Below are positions 44,554 to 53,692 of a DNA stretch of 64,000 bases, one piece after another; the first letter of the stretch is position 1, and every line of letters starts with the position of its first letter. The position numbers and the translations under genes are program-made. This DNA comes from Dorea_A sp016295505 (lineage in GTDB: Bacteria; Bacillota; Clostridia; Lachnospirales; Lachnospiraceae): NCBI RefSeq assembly GCF_039832105.1, contig NZ_JBDOHS010000004.1:142319-206318 (forward strand), read 5' to 3'. The notes under the pieces were generated by a model. It worked only from the letters and a program-made list of their open reading frames with translations, made no database searches and was not told the DNA's origin.

Positions 44554-45318
44554 TCAGTTTATATGATTGATTCGTTTCATGATCCTGGTAAGAAGTCGAT
44601 CCGACAGAATCCCTGCGAATATCCTTGCACATTTCATCGGCATACCATATACGGATATCGTCTTTCTGTTCACAGAATCCAGAAGTGCCTGCTTTACAAC
44701 CTCTGATGCAGAAGCACGGACTGCGGCCTTTTCTTTTGACGGAAGCGCACCGGCGCGTTCAAAAAATTCCGTATCAACAGGTCCCGGACATACTGTAGTC
44801 ACTGTAATGCTACGTTTTTCAAGTTCTGCCCCCAGAGCCAGAGAGAAACTATATACATAAGACTTGGAAGCCGCATACACTGCAAATCCCGGCTGCGGAC
44901 AGAAAGCAGCCGCCGAAGCAATATTCACAATTCTGCTTCCACTGGACAGAAACGGGATGCACAGCATCGTCATCCGTGTCAGAGCCCGGCAGTTTACATC
45001 GAGCATCCCACATTGCTCCTTCGGATCGCCTGCGTCAACTTTTTCCATTTTACCATATCCGGCCGCATTGACCAACATGCGAATCTCAATATTTTCATTT
45101 TTTAAGGCTGCTTCTATCTTGTTGTATATCTCATCATCGCACAGATTACCTGTATATATTTTTACTCTGACATCCAACTCTTTTTTTAATTGTTCCAGAC
45201 GTTCCGCTCTTCTGGCTGTCACCCATATTTCATCGAGGTTTCTGTATAATTTTGCGATCTGCACGGCAAATTCACGTCCAATTCCGGAAGATGCCCCTGT
45301 GATCAATGCTATTTTCAT
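44554..45318 (-). CDS. SDR-family oxidoreductase (YqjQ/DltE-like)
   Basis: 254 aa. Classical SDR: TGASSGIGREFA at residues 7-18, NAAGYGK, catalytic Ser in VNIASAAAF and Tyr-Lys in YAASKSY. Substrate unknown; such reductases often act on acyl or sugar carbonyls. It lies 15 bases after the YgiQ gene start on the same strand. Confidence 0.88.
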   Translation of the reverse strand: MKIALITGASSGIGREFAVQIAKLYRNLDEIWVTARRAERLEQLKKELDVRVKIYTGNLCDDEIYNKIEAALKNENIEIRMLVNAAGYGKMEKVDAGDPKEQCGMLDVNCRALTRMTMLCIPFLSSGSRIVNIASAAAFCPQPGFAVYAASKSYVYSFSLALGAELEKRSITVTTVCPGPVDTEFFERAGALPSKEKAAVRASASEVVKQALLDSVNRKTISVYGMPMKCARIFAGILSDRLLTRIMKRINHIN

Positions 45319-45333
45319 CTGTCTGCCTCTCCA

Positions 45334-47253
45334 TTACTTTCCGTTTTTCTTTTTATGCACATTTCGAATAGATCTTTTCTTTCTGTTTTTCAGGTCCGAT
45401 CCCTGGCCGGAACGTGGGCTCTGTTTTGAACCGGATCCTTGCTTTGGCACAGTCATTTTTCTTGGACGAATCAGGCAATGTCTGTCGAATCCTACCAGAT
45501 CCATCCGGCCGCATTTTTTCAGGGCCTCCATTACAAGATCATAATTTTTCGGATCCCTGTACTGTATCAATGCACGCTGCATTGCTTTTTCATGCGGATT
45601 TTTCGGAACATATACCGGCTTCATATCCCTTGGATCAACCCCCGTATAGTACATACAGGTAGAGATCGTCGAAGGTGTCGGGTAAAAATCCTGTACCTGT
45701 TCGGGCATATACCCCAGATCCCGAATGTGTTCCGCAAGTTCTATCGCATCCCTCAGTGTGGATCCCGGATGAGAGGACATCAGGTATGGAACCAGATATT
45801 GATCCTTGTGAAGCTTCTGGTTCATCTTTTCATATTTTCTGACAAACTCCTGATACACCTGATTCTGTGGCTTTCCCATCTTCTGCAGTACCTGATCGGA
45901 TACATGTTCCGGTGCTACCTTCAGCTGTCCGCTGACATGATACTGGCACAATTCCCTCAGGAAAGTCTCATCCTGGTCCGCCACTACATAATCAAATCGG
46001 ATTCCGGAACGGATAAATACCTTTTTCACTCCCGGAAGTGCCCGCAGTTTTCTGAGAAGTTCCACATAGTCCGAATGATCCACCTTCAGATTCTTACATG
46101 GTTTCGGAAAAAGACACTGTCTGTTTTTACAGACGCCACGTGTCATCTGTTTTTCGCAGGAGGGCTGTCGGAAATTCGCTGTCGGTCCTCCCACATCGTG
46201 AATATATCCTTTGAAATCTTTTTCTTTGGTAATCTTAACGGCTTCATCCAGCAAAGATTCATGGCTCCTCACCTGCATGATCCTGCCCTGGTGAAATGTC
46301 AGGGCACAGAAGCTGCACCCACCAAAGCATCCGCGATTACTGATCAGACTGAATCTGATCTCCGATACTGCCGGAACCCCGCCAAGTGCTTCATAAGAGG
46401 GATGATACGTTCTCATATATGGGTATTGGTATATTTCATCCATTTCTTCCATTGAAAGCGGTTCGGAAGGAGGATTCTGTATCACATAAAGATGGTCGTT
46501 ATATGGTTCTGCCAGGCGCTTTCCTGAAAACGGATCTGTATTACAGTATTGCGTGTAAAAACTGCGCGCATATTCCTTCTTATCTGCTTTCATCTGTTCA
46601 TATCCCGGGAGCACAACGGCGTCATATACGTTTTCCAGACTTTTTGTCTTGTACACGGTTCCGGGAATGAAGGTAATATCACTGACATCAATTCCGCTTT
46701 CCAGCGCATCTGCTATCTCCACAATGGAACGTTCTCCCATTCCGTAAGAGATCAGATCCGCACCGGAGTCCAGAAGAATGGAACGTTTCAGCCTGTCAGA
46801 CCAATAATCATAATGAGCCATCCTTCTTAAACTCGCTTCTATTCCCCCTAATATGATCGGTGTTTTCTTATAAACCTGCCGAATCAGATTACTGTATACA
46901 ACTGCGGCATAATCCGGACGTTTTCCCATTACTCCACCCGGTGTATATGCATCCGTATGCCTGCGCTTTTTCGACACTGTATAGTGATTCACCATAGAAT
47001 CCATATTCCCGCCGGACACCAGAAATCCAAGCCTTGGCTCTCCAAGCTCCGTTATACTGCTTTTGTCTTTCCAGTCCGGCTGAGCAATGATGCCCACCTT
47101 ATATCCATGTGCCTCCAGAACCCTGGTAATGATCGCATGTCCGAATGAAGGATGATCTACATATGCATCTCCGGATACATAGACAAAATCCAGCTGTTTC
47201 CAGCCTCTGTCCTCCATATCTTTTTTACAGACCGGTAAAAAACCATTTGCCAT
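45334..47253 (-). CDS. YgiQ family radical SAM protein
   Basis: 639 aa from the ATG at 47253, which overlaps the upstream stop (TGATG). N-terminal PF08497 domain (GFLPVCKKDMEDRGW, YVSGDAYVDHPSFGHA), radical SAM cluster GCFGGCSFCALTFHQGR, and a basic C-terminal tail rich in Lys/Arg/Ser (about 610-639). Function unknown. The overlap with the HAD gene indicates coupling. Confidence 0.95.
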   Translation of the reverse strand: MANGFLPVCKKDMEDRGWKQLDFVYVSGDAYVDHPSFGHAIITRVLEAHGYKVGIIAQPDWKDKSSITELGEPRLGFLVSGGNMDSMVNHYTVSKKRRHTDAYTPGGVMGKRPDYAAVVYSNLIRQVYKKTPIILGGIEASLRRMAHYDYWSDRLKRSILLDSGADLISYGMGERSIVEIADALESGIDVSDITFIPGTVYKTKSLENVYDAVVLPGYEQMKADKKEYARSFYTQYCNTDPFSGKRLAEPYNDHLYVIQNPPSEPLSMEEMDEIYQYPYMRTYHPSYEALGGVPAVSEIRFSLISNRGCFGGCSFCALTFHQGRIMQVRSHESLLDEAVKITKEKDFKGYIHDVGGPTANFRQPSCEKQMTRGVCKNRQCLFPKPCKNLKVDHSDYVELLRKLRALPGVKKVFIRSGIRFDYVVADQDETFLRELCQYHVSGQLKVAPEHVSDQVLQKMGKPQNQVYQEFVRKYEKMNQKLHKDQYLVPYLMSSHPGSTLRDAIELAEHIRDLGYMPEQVQDFYPTPSTISTCMYYTGVDPRDMKPVYVPKNPHEKAMQRALIQYRDPKNYDLVMEALKKCGRMDLVGFDRHCLIRPRKMTVPKQGSGSKQSPRSGQGSDLKNRKKRSIRNVHKKKNGK

Positions 47254-47936
47254 CACAGCACCTCATAACTCTCAGATTTTATCTCATGATAATCGCAGAT
47301 ATAATAATCTGCCAGTTCTTTTTTTCTGGATCTCTGCTCTCTGGAAAAATCATCCTCAACGGCACACACCCGCATTCCGGCATTTTTTCCGGCCAGAATT
47401 CCCATGGGCACATCTTCGAACACCAGACACCTTGCCGGATCGATTCCGATCTCGGAAGCCACTTTCAGATAGACATCCGGTGCGGGTTTCCCGGCTCCGA
47501 CTTCCCCGGCTGTAACCACAGAATCGAACATTTCTGCAATTTCTAATACTTTCAATGTCTCATCCACCAGTTCCCGGCCATTGCTTGTTGCGATCCCCAG
47601 CTTGATCCCTCTTTTTTTCATCTCATCCAGAAAGTCTCTGGCACCTTCCTTTAGCGGAACCTGTGTCAGATATTTTTCCATGGCCATCTCTGTCCATTCG
47701 TCCATCACTTCCTGCAGAGTGAGCGAAAGCGTGGGAAAGGTATCCAGAAAATACTGTGCCGTCTCAGCATAGCTCATCCCTTCCATTCCGACCTGAAAAT
47801 TCTCCGGCGGATCAAGATCATATTTTTCAAAAAAATCAATATCAACAGCCGGCCAGATCCACATGGAGTCTATCAGTGTCCCATCCATGTCGAAAATAAT
47901 TCCATCTATATTATTTAACATTCCACTTTGTAACAT
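47253..47936 (-). CDS. HAD-family phosphatase (beta-phosphoglucomutase-like)
   Basis: 227 aa; ATG preceded by AGAGGAGATAGAAA. DMDGTLIDS (Asp16, Asp18), TSNGRE (motif II) , and VFEDVPMGILAGKNAGM (motif IV) are present, with an alpha-helical cap. Likely a sugar-phosphate phosphatase or mutase. Overlaps the RsuA-like gene end by 26 bases. Confidence 0.92.
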   Translation of the reverse strand: MLQSGMLNNIDGIIFDMDGTLIDSMWIWPAVDIDFFEKYDLDPPENFQVGMEGMSYAETAQYFLDTFPTLSLTLQEVMDEWTEMAMEKYLTQVPLKEGARDFLDEMKKRGIKLGIATSNGRELVDETLKVLEIAEMFDSVVTAGEVGAGKPAPDVYLKVASEIGIDPARCLVFEDVPMGILAGKNAGMRVCAVEDDFSREQRSRKKELADYYICDYHEIKSESYEVL

Positions 47937-48639
47937 TTTCTATCTCCTCTTTTGTCAGCGAACGATATTCTCCCGGCTGAAGGTCCGGATCCAGATAAAG
48001 TGGTCCCATTGCTTCTCTTTTCAGATAAAGTACTTCTTTTTGCACTGCCTGAAACATCCGTTTTACCTGATGATATTTTCCTTCACTGATGGTAAGTCGA
48101 ATCTCAGATACATCCGCACTGTTCAAGATCTGTAGTGTTCCCGAACGGGTCCACTCTTCACACTCCGCGGTTCCAATATTCACACCCTTACGAAAACTTT
48201 CCACATCTTCCTCTGTAACCTTTCCGCGCACTCTTGCATAATAGATCTTGTCCACATGCTTCTTCGGGGACAGGAGTCTGTGCGCCAGTGCGCCATCATT
48301 CGTAATCAGAAGAAGCCCCTCCGTATCTTTATCAAGCCTTCCAACCGGAAACAGATCTTTTCTTTTCTTATCCGTGATCAGATCCACCACTGTCTGATCG
48401 TGTGCGTCTTCTGTTGCTGAAACAACCCCGCCCGGTTTATTGAGTATGTAATATTCCATGGTAGTATATGTGATTACATTTCCGTCTACAGACACCAGAT
48501 CAAGTTCCTCATTGATCTTAAGGTCTGCAGATTTTACAACATTGTCATTTACACACACCCGTCCCTGACGGATCTGTTTTTTTACTTCCTGCCGGGTTCC
48601 GACACCCATATCTGCCAGATATTTATCCAAACGTATCAT
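47911..48639 (-). CDS. RsuA-family 16S rRNA pseudouridine synthase
   Basis: 242 aa from ATG at 48639 (GGAGG upstream). S4 domain (RLDKYLADMGVGTRQEVKKQI) then the RsuA-type catalytic motif GRLDKDTEGLLLITNDG and KYHQVKRMFQAV. Modifies a uridine in 16S rRNA, by family. The start overlaps the RsmF-like stop. Confidence 0.93.
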   Translation of the reverse strand: MIRLDKYLADMGVGTRQEVKKQIRQGRVCVNDNVVKSADLKINEELDLVSVDGNVITYTTMEYYILNKPGGVVSATEDAHDQTVVDLITDKKRKDLFPVGRLDKDTEGLLLITNDGALAHRLLSPKKHVDKIYYARVRGKVTEEDVESFRKGVNIGTAECEEWTRSGTLQILNSADVSEIRLTISEGKYHQVKRMFQAVQKEVLYLKREAMGPLYLDPDLQPGEYRSLTKEEIENVTKWNVK

Positions 48640-50015
48640 TAACACAGCCTCCATCCAGGAAGATACTTATTCTTAAGCATTCCGCCCGCAAGCTTTCCCC
48701 AGCCAAGCGGATATCCATCCACGCAGAACAGATACCAGCCTTTTGCTTTCCGATCCACCAGTTCCTCTACATCCAGAGTTTCTCCCTTAAGATACCTCGT
48801 CACTCTTTCATCAGAAGCCGAAAGATCAATACATTGTTCATATTCTTCCTTTTTCAGACACATCGCAAATGCCTGACTCGGTTCAAAACGATTCTTTTTC
48901 AGTTCTCCAAGAAGCAGGCCGGTACGAAGGAACCGGATTCCTCTCACATCCGGAAGTCCCTCCGGCATATAATAGATTCGTTCTCCATGAACGTCAAGTC
49001 TGGATGCATCCAGATCCCAGGATACTTTTTTCATAAATTCTGCAAGATCTTCCGGTATCCTGCCGGACTTCTTTTTCATATTTAACTCTCCGGAGCGCTC
49101 CGGGTCACCTTTTTGGAGAAGTGCAAGATAATGACCTTCTCCTTTCATCTTATGTGGAAAGATACGAACCGTTTTCAGAAGTTCGGGATCCTTCTGTTCT
49201 GTAACTTCCGGTATACCAGGACAGAACCCCTCATAAGGCTCCATGTCAAGAATACGAAACTCCGGATAATTCTTTATTAAATGTTCAATGATCCTTTCGT
49301 TTTCCCGACTGTCAAAGGTGCACGTTGAGTATAAAAGCATCCCTCCCGGTTTCAGCATTCTTGCCGCCTGCAGAATGATATTTCTCTGCAGATTACTGAA
49401 AAATTCCGGTCCATGCTCTTCCCAGGCCTTTACCATTTTTTTATCTTTCCGGAACATTCCCTCTCCGGAGCAGGGGGCGTCAATCAGTATTTTGTCAAAA
49501 TATTCCGGGAAATATGACTCCAGCTTTCCCGGTTCTTCACTCAGGACCAATACATTACCGATCCCAAATACTTCTATATTCTTCAGCAACCCCTTTGCTC
49601 TGGAACTGCTGATATCATTTGCGATCAGGACACCCTTCCCATGCAGCTTTGCTCCTAATTCCGTCGCCTTGCCTCCCGGCGCTGCACATACATCCAGCAC
49701 TTTATCGCCCGGTTCTACCGGAAGCCGGCTGGCCGGCGTCATCGCACTGGGTTCCTGAAGGTAATAAAGTCCCGCAAAATAATATGGATGTTTTGCAGGT
49801 GACACCTTTTCTCCATCATAATAAAATCCATTCTTAATCCATGGTACAGGCGTAATCTCAAACGGACATATATTTTCAAACTCTTCCACCGATATTTTTT
49901 CTGTATTTACACGAAGTCCATAATATCTTGGTTCTTCATAACATGCAATATATTCCTCATATTCTTCTCCAAGAAGCTCTTTCATCTTCTCTTCAAATGC
50001 AACAGGCAGATTCAT
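48639..50015 (-). CDS. RsmF/RsmB-type 16S rRNA m5C methyltransferase
   Basis: 458 aa. SAM site VLDVCAAPGGKATELG, two catalytic cysteines in DAPCSGEGMFR and LLYSTCTFDSRENE, and a C-terminal RsmF-type RNA-binding extension (from about residue 300; AFAMCLKKEEY and GYPLGWGKLAGGMLKNKY). Methylates a cytosine in 16S rRNA, presumably near 1407. Shares its operon with the RsuA-like gene. Confidence 0.92.
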   Translation of the reverse strand: MNLPVAFEEKMKELLGEEYEEYIACYEEPRYYGLRVNTEKISVEEFENICPFEITPVPWIKNGFYYDGEKVSPAKHPYYFAGLYYLQEPSAMTPASRLPVEPGDKVLDVCAAPGGKATELGAKLHGKGVLIANDISSSRAKGLLKNIEVFGIGNVLVLSEEPGKLESYFPEYFDKILIDAPCSGEGMFRKDKKMVKAWEEHGPEFFSNLQRNIILQAARMLKPGGMLLYSTCTFDSRENERIIEHLIKNYPEFRILDMEPYEGFCPGIPEVTEQKDPELLKTVRIFPHKMKGEGHYLALLQKGDPERSGELNMKKKSGRIPEDLAEFMKKVSWDLDASRLDVHGERIYYMPEGLPDVRGIRFLRTGLLLGELKKNRFEPSQAFAMCLKKEEYEQCIDLSASDERVTRYLKGETLDVEELVDRKAKGWYLFCVDGYPLGWGKLAGGMLKNKYLPGWRLC

Positions 50016-50086
50016 TCATTCTTCCTCCATATCATATGTCAAACAGACACTTTGTAGTTTAGTATAACATATCCTTTGTTATAACT

Positions 50087-50800
50087 CTAGGAATAAGCAT
50101 ATTTTAATTTTTTATTTTCCAGAGATTTTAACACATAGTAAGGATTGACACTTATTTCCTGTCCGTTTTTTTGAGTATAAATCCCGACGTGGAGGTGTAC
50201 TGCAAATTTTCCGCGCGTTCCTTCCGGTCCATATCCACTGTCTCCCATGTATCCCAGCAACTCCCCCGCTTTCACATAATCCCCCTCTTTCAGGTTACTG
50301 TAACACTCAAGATGGGCGTAGTAATAATAAGTACCACTTACAGATGTTATTCCTACTCTGTACCCTCCTTTTTCCAGCCATCCGAGATTCGTTACCTCTC
50401 CGTCCGTCATACTGATTACCGGGTAGACGCCTCTTTGATTTTTCGAAGCCATGATATCTGTCCCCTCATGTCCGCTGGTCCCGTTATATTCCCGCTCTGC
50501 CATCCAGCTGTCTGTAAAGGATGTAGTCAGCGACTTATCCACAGTGGAGTCCGGAATCGGGTAATAATTCACTTCATTTTCCACATTTTCCAGTAAAGAT
50601 ATGCACTCTTTGGAAAGGCTGTCTTTTTCTTCCCACATGGCATCACTGTAAAAGTCCTGACGATATTGCGCTTCTGTTACAGTCTTGTTCTGTAACGTCT
50701 GATATCGTCCCCAGGCCTCCATCTTCCGGATTCCAAGCACTGAAAAGAAAGCGAGCAGTAGTATTAAAAGAAAGATTCTCCCTTCGTTCAACTGTTTCAT
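50087..50800 (-). CDS. M23-family metallopeptidase, membrane-anchored
   Basis: 237 aa from ATG at 50800. One N-terminal membrane helix (RIFLLILLLAFFSVLGI) and a C-terminal LytM domain with zinc residues in GHEGTDIM (HxxxD) and the HLHVG motif. It cleaves peptide cross-bridges in peptidoglycan. Divergent from ylbJ, so a sporulation role like SpoIIQ/SpoIVFA-type M23 proteins is possible but not shown. Confidence 0.9.
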   Translation of the reverse strand: MKQLNEGRIFLLILLLAFFSVLGIRKMEAWGRYQTLQNKTVTEAQYRQDFYSDAMWEEKDSLSKECISLLENVENEVNYYPIPDSTVDKSLTTSFTDSWMAEREYNGTSGHEGTDIMASKNQRGVYPVISMTDGEVTNLGWLEKGGYRVGITSVSGTYYYYAHLECYSNLKEGDYVKAGELLGYMGDSGYGPEGTRGKFAVHLHVGIYTQKNGQEISVNPYYVLKSLENKKLKYAYS

Positions 50801-50922
50801 ATTCCGACTTCCTGCCTGACATATTTCTATTACTATATGCACATCATCCTGTCTACTATGACTTGTCATAAATTGATCGCATACTCATAAAATGTATTGA
50901 TATTGCATCGAGGATCCCTGTT

Positions 50923-51852
50923 ATGAAACGCCGTATATTTTCTATCTGTATTCTATTATTTTTTCTTCTTATGCTCCGATTTCCTTCCCAGACGTTCGCC
51001 GGTGCAAGCACCGGATTATTGCTCTGGTTTCACAGTGTTCTGCCTACACTTCTTCCTTTTATGATTCTTTCCAATCTGATGCTGTATACCCAGGCAGTCG
51101 AATGGATCGCAAGGCTTATCTCTCCTTTGTTCTGCCGGATATTCTGCGTCTCCCGCTATGGAACATTTGCGCTCCTGATCGGTTTTTTGTGTGGTTATCC
51201 AATGGGAGCAAAGGTCACCTCAGATCTATTAAAAAAACAGTATATTACTTATGAAGAAGCCTCCTATCTTCTCTCCTTCTGCAATAATACAAGCCCTGCA
51301 TTTCTGATGAATTATATCATTCTTCAGACACTTGGAACACCGGACATTCTGCTTCCTGCAGTCTGTATCTCCCTTCTTTCTCCAATACTGTGCAGCTTCC
51401 TGTTCCGAAGATATTACGGGGTACATGACAGAGTCTGTCATTCTTACCACTCTCCTGTATCTTCTTCCAGCTCTGCCAGCAGGCTGACGGACACCTGCAT
51501 TATGAATGCTTTTGACGCAATCACCAGAGTCGGTGGGTATATGATTCTGTTCTCTGTATTCACTGAGCTTGCAACAGCTATATTTTCTCAGGCACCGGAA
51601 TGGTTTCCACTGCTTCTTTCCTCATTGGAGATCTCAACCGGAATCCAGCTTCTCAATACTTCTTTTCTTTCCGTCAATACAAGATGTATTCTCTCGTTGA
51701 CACTTGCATCGTTTGGCGGATGGTGTTGTGTTGCACAGACCCGATCCATGATCAGCGGAACCGGATTGCCAATCTTTCCATATATCGCAGAAAAGCTGAT
51801 TACCGCAATGGTAACCAGCCTTCTTTCCTGTTTTTATTTTATTATCCTGTAA
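50923..51852 (+). CDS. ylbJ: Sporulation membrane protein YlbJ
   Basis: 309 aa polytopic membrane protein (nucleoside-recognition/gate fold). Signatures: LLLWFHSVLPTLLPFMILSNL, FLCGYPMGAKVTSDLL, SFCNNTSPAFLMNYI. In B. subtilis YlbJ is made in the mother cell under sigma E and is needed for heat-resistant spores. Its presence supports a spore-forming host. In many Firmicutes it sits close to coaD and rsmD, as here. Confidence 0.92.
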   Translation: MKRRIFSICILLFFLLMLRFPSQTFAGASTGLLLWFHSVLPTLLPFMILSNLMLYTQAVEWIARLISPLFCRIFCVSRYGTFALLIGFLCGYPMGAKVTSDLLKKQYITYEEASYLLSFCNNTSPAFLMNYIILQTLGTPDILLPAVCISLLSPILCSFLFRRYYGVHDRVCHSYHSPVSSSSSASRLTDTCIMNAFDAITRVGGYMILFSVFTELATAIFSQAPEWFPLLLSSLEISTGIQLLNTSFLSVNTRCILSLTLASFGGWCCVAQTRSMISGTGLPIFPYIAEKLITAMVTSLLSCFYFIIL

Positions 51853-51867
51853 ACATCTGATCCCGGA

Positions 51868-52554
51868 TTAACCGTCATATTCTTCCTGAAAATCCATATC
51901 CGGTTCTTCATGATAGCCATCGTCATAGCCATCATTAGAGTAAGTATCTTCCGTATAACCAGCATCAGCATATCCATCGCTGCCGTACTCAGCTTCCAGT
52001 CCTCTCGGTGACTGTTCTGGGATCTCAAGTTCCGCACGATTATTACGAACCATATCATAACATTCCTGCAGAGAATTAACCAGACCATCATATTTGGTCG
52101 TATAACTATCAAGCGTATGTCCGATAATGCTCTCTGCCTGAGAAAGAAGATCATCGGTATACTGCATTGCACCGATACGAATATCATTGGCGTCACTAGT
52201 AGCATTATCCAGAATCTGCTGTGCCTGCTCAGTAGCAGCAGTCACAATCTCGTTAGCCTGTGCATAGGCCTGCTGCATGATCTCATGCTCGCTGACCAGT
52301 TCACTGGTCTGAATCTGAGCATCCTCAATCAGACTGTCCGCCTTTGCCTGTGCATCTGCCAGAATCGCATCTTTATTGGCAATGATCTTCTGGTAACGCT
52401 TTATCTCATCCGGTGTCTTCATGCGAAGTTCACGAAGAAGCTCGTCCATCTGATCTTTATTAACAATAATCTTTGTTGTGGATAACGGCTGGAACTTACA
52501 ACTGTCAATATACTCTTCAATTTCTTCAATAATCTGTTCAATACGGCTGCTCAT
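51868..52554 (-). CDS. Coiled-coil protein, DivIVA/ATP-synthase-b-like
   Basis: 228 aa. A short N-terminal helix pair, then a long coiled coil at about residues 60-170 with Ala/Gln/Glu heptads (ANKDAILADAQAKADSLIEDA), then an acidic Tyr/Asp/Gly-rich disordered tail (from 185; EDTYSNDGYDDGYHEEPDMD). Found beside coaD in Lachnospiraceae, as far as I recall. No catalytic motif. Might be a scaffold in division or the envelope; unproven. Confidence 0.8.
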   Translation of the reverse strand: MSSRIEQIIEEIEEYIDSCKFQPLSTTKIIVNKDQMDELLRELRMKTPDEIKRYQKIIANKDAILADAQAKADSLIEDAQIQTSELVSEHEIMQQAYAQANEIVTAATEQAQQILDNATSDANDIRIGAMQYTDDLLSQAESIIGHTLDSYTTKYDGLVNSLQECYDMVRNNRAELEIPEQSPRGLEAEYGSDGYADAGYTEDTYSNDGYDDGYHEEPDMDFQEEYDG

Positions 52555-52575
52555 AATCTACACTCTCCTTTTTAA

Positions 52576-53052
52576 TTATTTCCGCTTTTTCTCAATATTC
52601 TCCAGCACAACCGGTGGTACAAATTGAGAAATATCCCCTCCAAAAGCCGCCACTTCCTTTACTGTCGTAGAACTAAGATAAGAGTACTCCAGACTGGTCG
52701 TCAAAAATACCGTCTCAACATCAGGTTCCATCTTATGATTGGTCTGAGACATCTGAAGCTCATATTCAAAGTCCGTAATTGCCCGAAGGCCCCTTATAAC
52801 CATTCTTGCACCCGTCTTACGTGCAAAATCTACCAGTAATCCCTCGAACGGAATTATCTTAACATTTGGCATATCTTTTGTAACTTCACCTAACATTTTA
52901 ACACGTTCTTCTACGGAAAACAACGGGGTTTTTGCCTTATTATTCAATACTCCGACAATTAATTCATCTACCAGTTTGGATGATCGTTTGATCACATCCA
53001 GATGTCCATATGTAACGGGATCAAAGCTTCCCGGATAGATTGCTCTTAACAT
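52576..53052 (-). CDS. coaD: Phosphopantetheine adenylyltransferase
   Basis: 158 aa. YPGSFDPVTYGHLDVIKR nucleotidyltransferase motif at residues 5-22, RGLRAITDFEYELQM, and SYLSSTTVKEVAAFGGD. Makes dephospho-CoA. Its start overlaps the rsmD end by 7 bases, the common rsmD-coaD pair. Confidence 0.97.
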   Translation of the reverse strand: MLRAIYPGSFDPVTYGHLDVIKRSSKLVDELIVGVLNNKAKTPLFSVEERVKMLGEVTKDMPNVKIIPFEGLLVDFARKTGARMVIRGLRAITDFEYELQMSQTNHKMEPDVETVFLTTSLEYSYLSSTTVKEVAAFGGDISQFVPPVVLENIEKKRK

Positions 53053-53615
53053 ATTTCCTTCCTCCCTGTCTTCTCAAGGAATACATGCTTATTTGTTTTA
53101 TAGACCTTCGTTTTCAGGACGGAGTAACCAAGATCTTCCACATACGAAAAATCAGTCATCTTGGATGCTTCTACAATGACGACTCCATCATCCGCCAGAA
53201 GATCAGAATCCGCAAGATATTCCAGCACCCTGCGTTCCAGCTCATGTTCATACGGAGGATCCATAAAAATATAGTCAAACTGCTTATCTCCTTCCAGTTT
53301 ATAGAGCGCAGTCATGACATCCATAGACATCGTGATTCCTTTTTTCTCCAGATGAGTCCGCTTCAGATTCTCTTTAATGCATGCCATTGCTTTTGGATTC
53401 TTTTCCACGAATACGGCTTCCATGGCACCTCTGCTCAGAGCTTCGATTCCAATTCCTCCGCTTCCGGAAAACAGATCCAGGAACATACGATCATACAGAT
53501 ACGGTGCGATCATATTAAATAACGTTTCTTTAATTCTGTCTGTTGTCGGTCTGGTATCCATTCCTTCCAGTGTCTTTAACTGTATTCTTCTTGCACTTCC
53601 TGCAATCACTCTCAT
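53046..53615 (-). CDS. rsmD: 16S rRNA (guanine(966)-N2)-methyltransferase RsmD
   Basis: 189 aa from ATG at 53615 (AGGGG upstream). MRVIAGSARRIQLKTLEG start, SAM site FLDLFSGSGGIGIEALSRGA and catalytic MDPPYE. Methylates G966 of 16S rRNA. Followed by coaD. Confidence 0.95.
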   Translation of the reverse strand: MRVIAGSARRIQLKTLEGMDTRPTTDRIKETLFNMIAPYLYDRMFLDLFSGSGGIGIEALSRGAMEAVFVEKNPKAMACIKENLKRTHLEKKGITMSMDVMTALYKLEGDKQFDYIFMDPPYEHELERRVLEYLADSDLLADDGVVIVEASKMTDFSYVEDLGYSVLKTKVYKTNKHVFLEKTGRKEIC

Positions 53616-53692
53616 AGTATACAATCCCCTTATTATCATACATGATTCTACATTATTATAGATATGAGCAATGTAAATGTCAATTCAGGCGG

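Noticed and set aside
50801..50922. Sigma-E or sigma-G promoters between the M23 gene and ylbJ
   Set aside because: CATACTCA-like -10 is present but no -35 at proper spacing could be found by eye.
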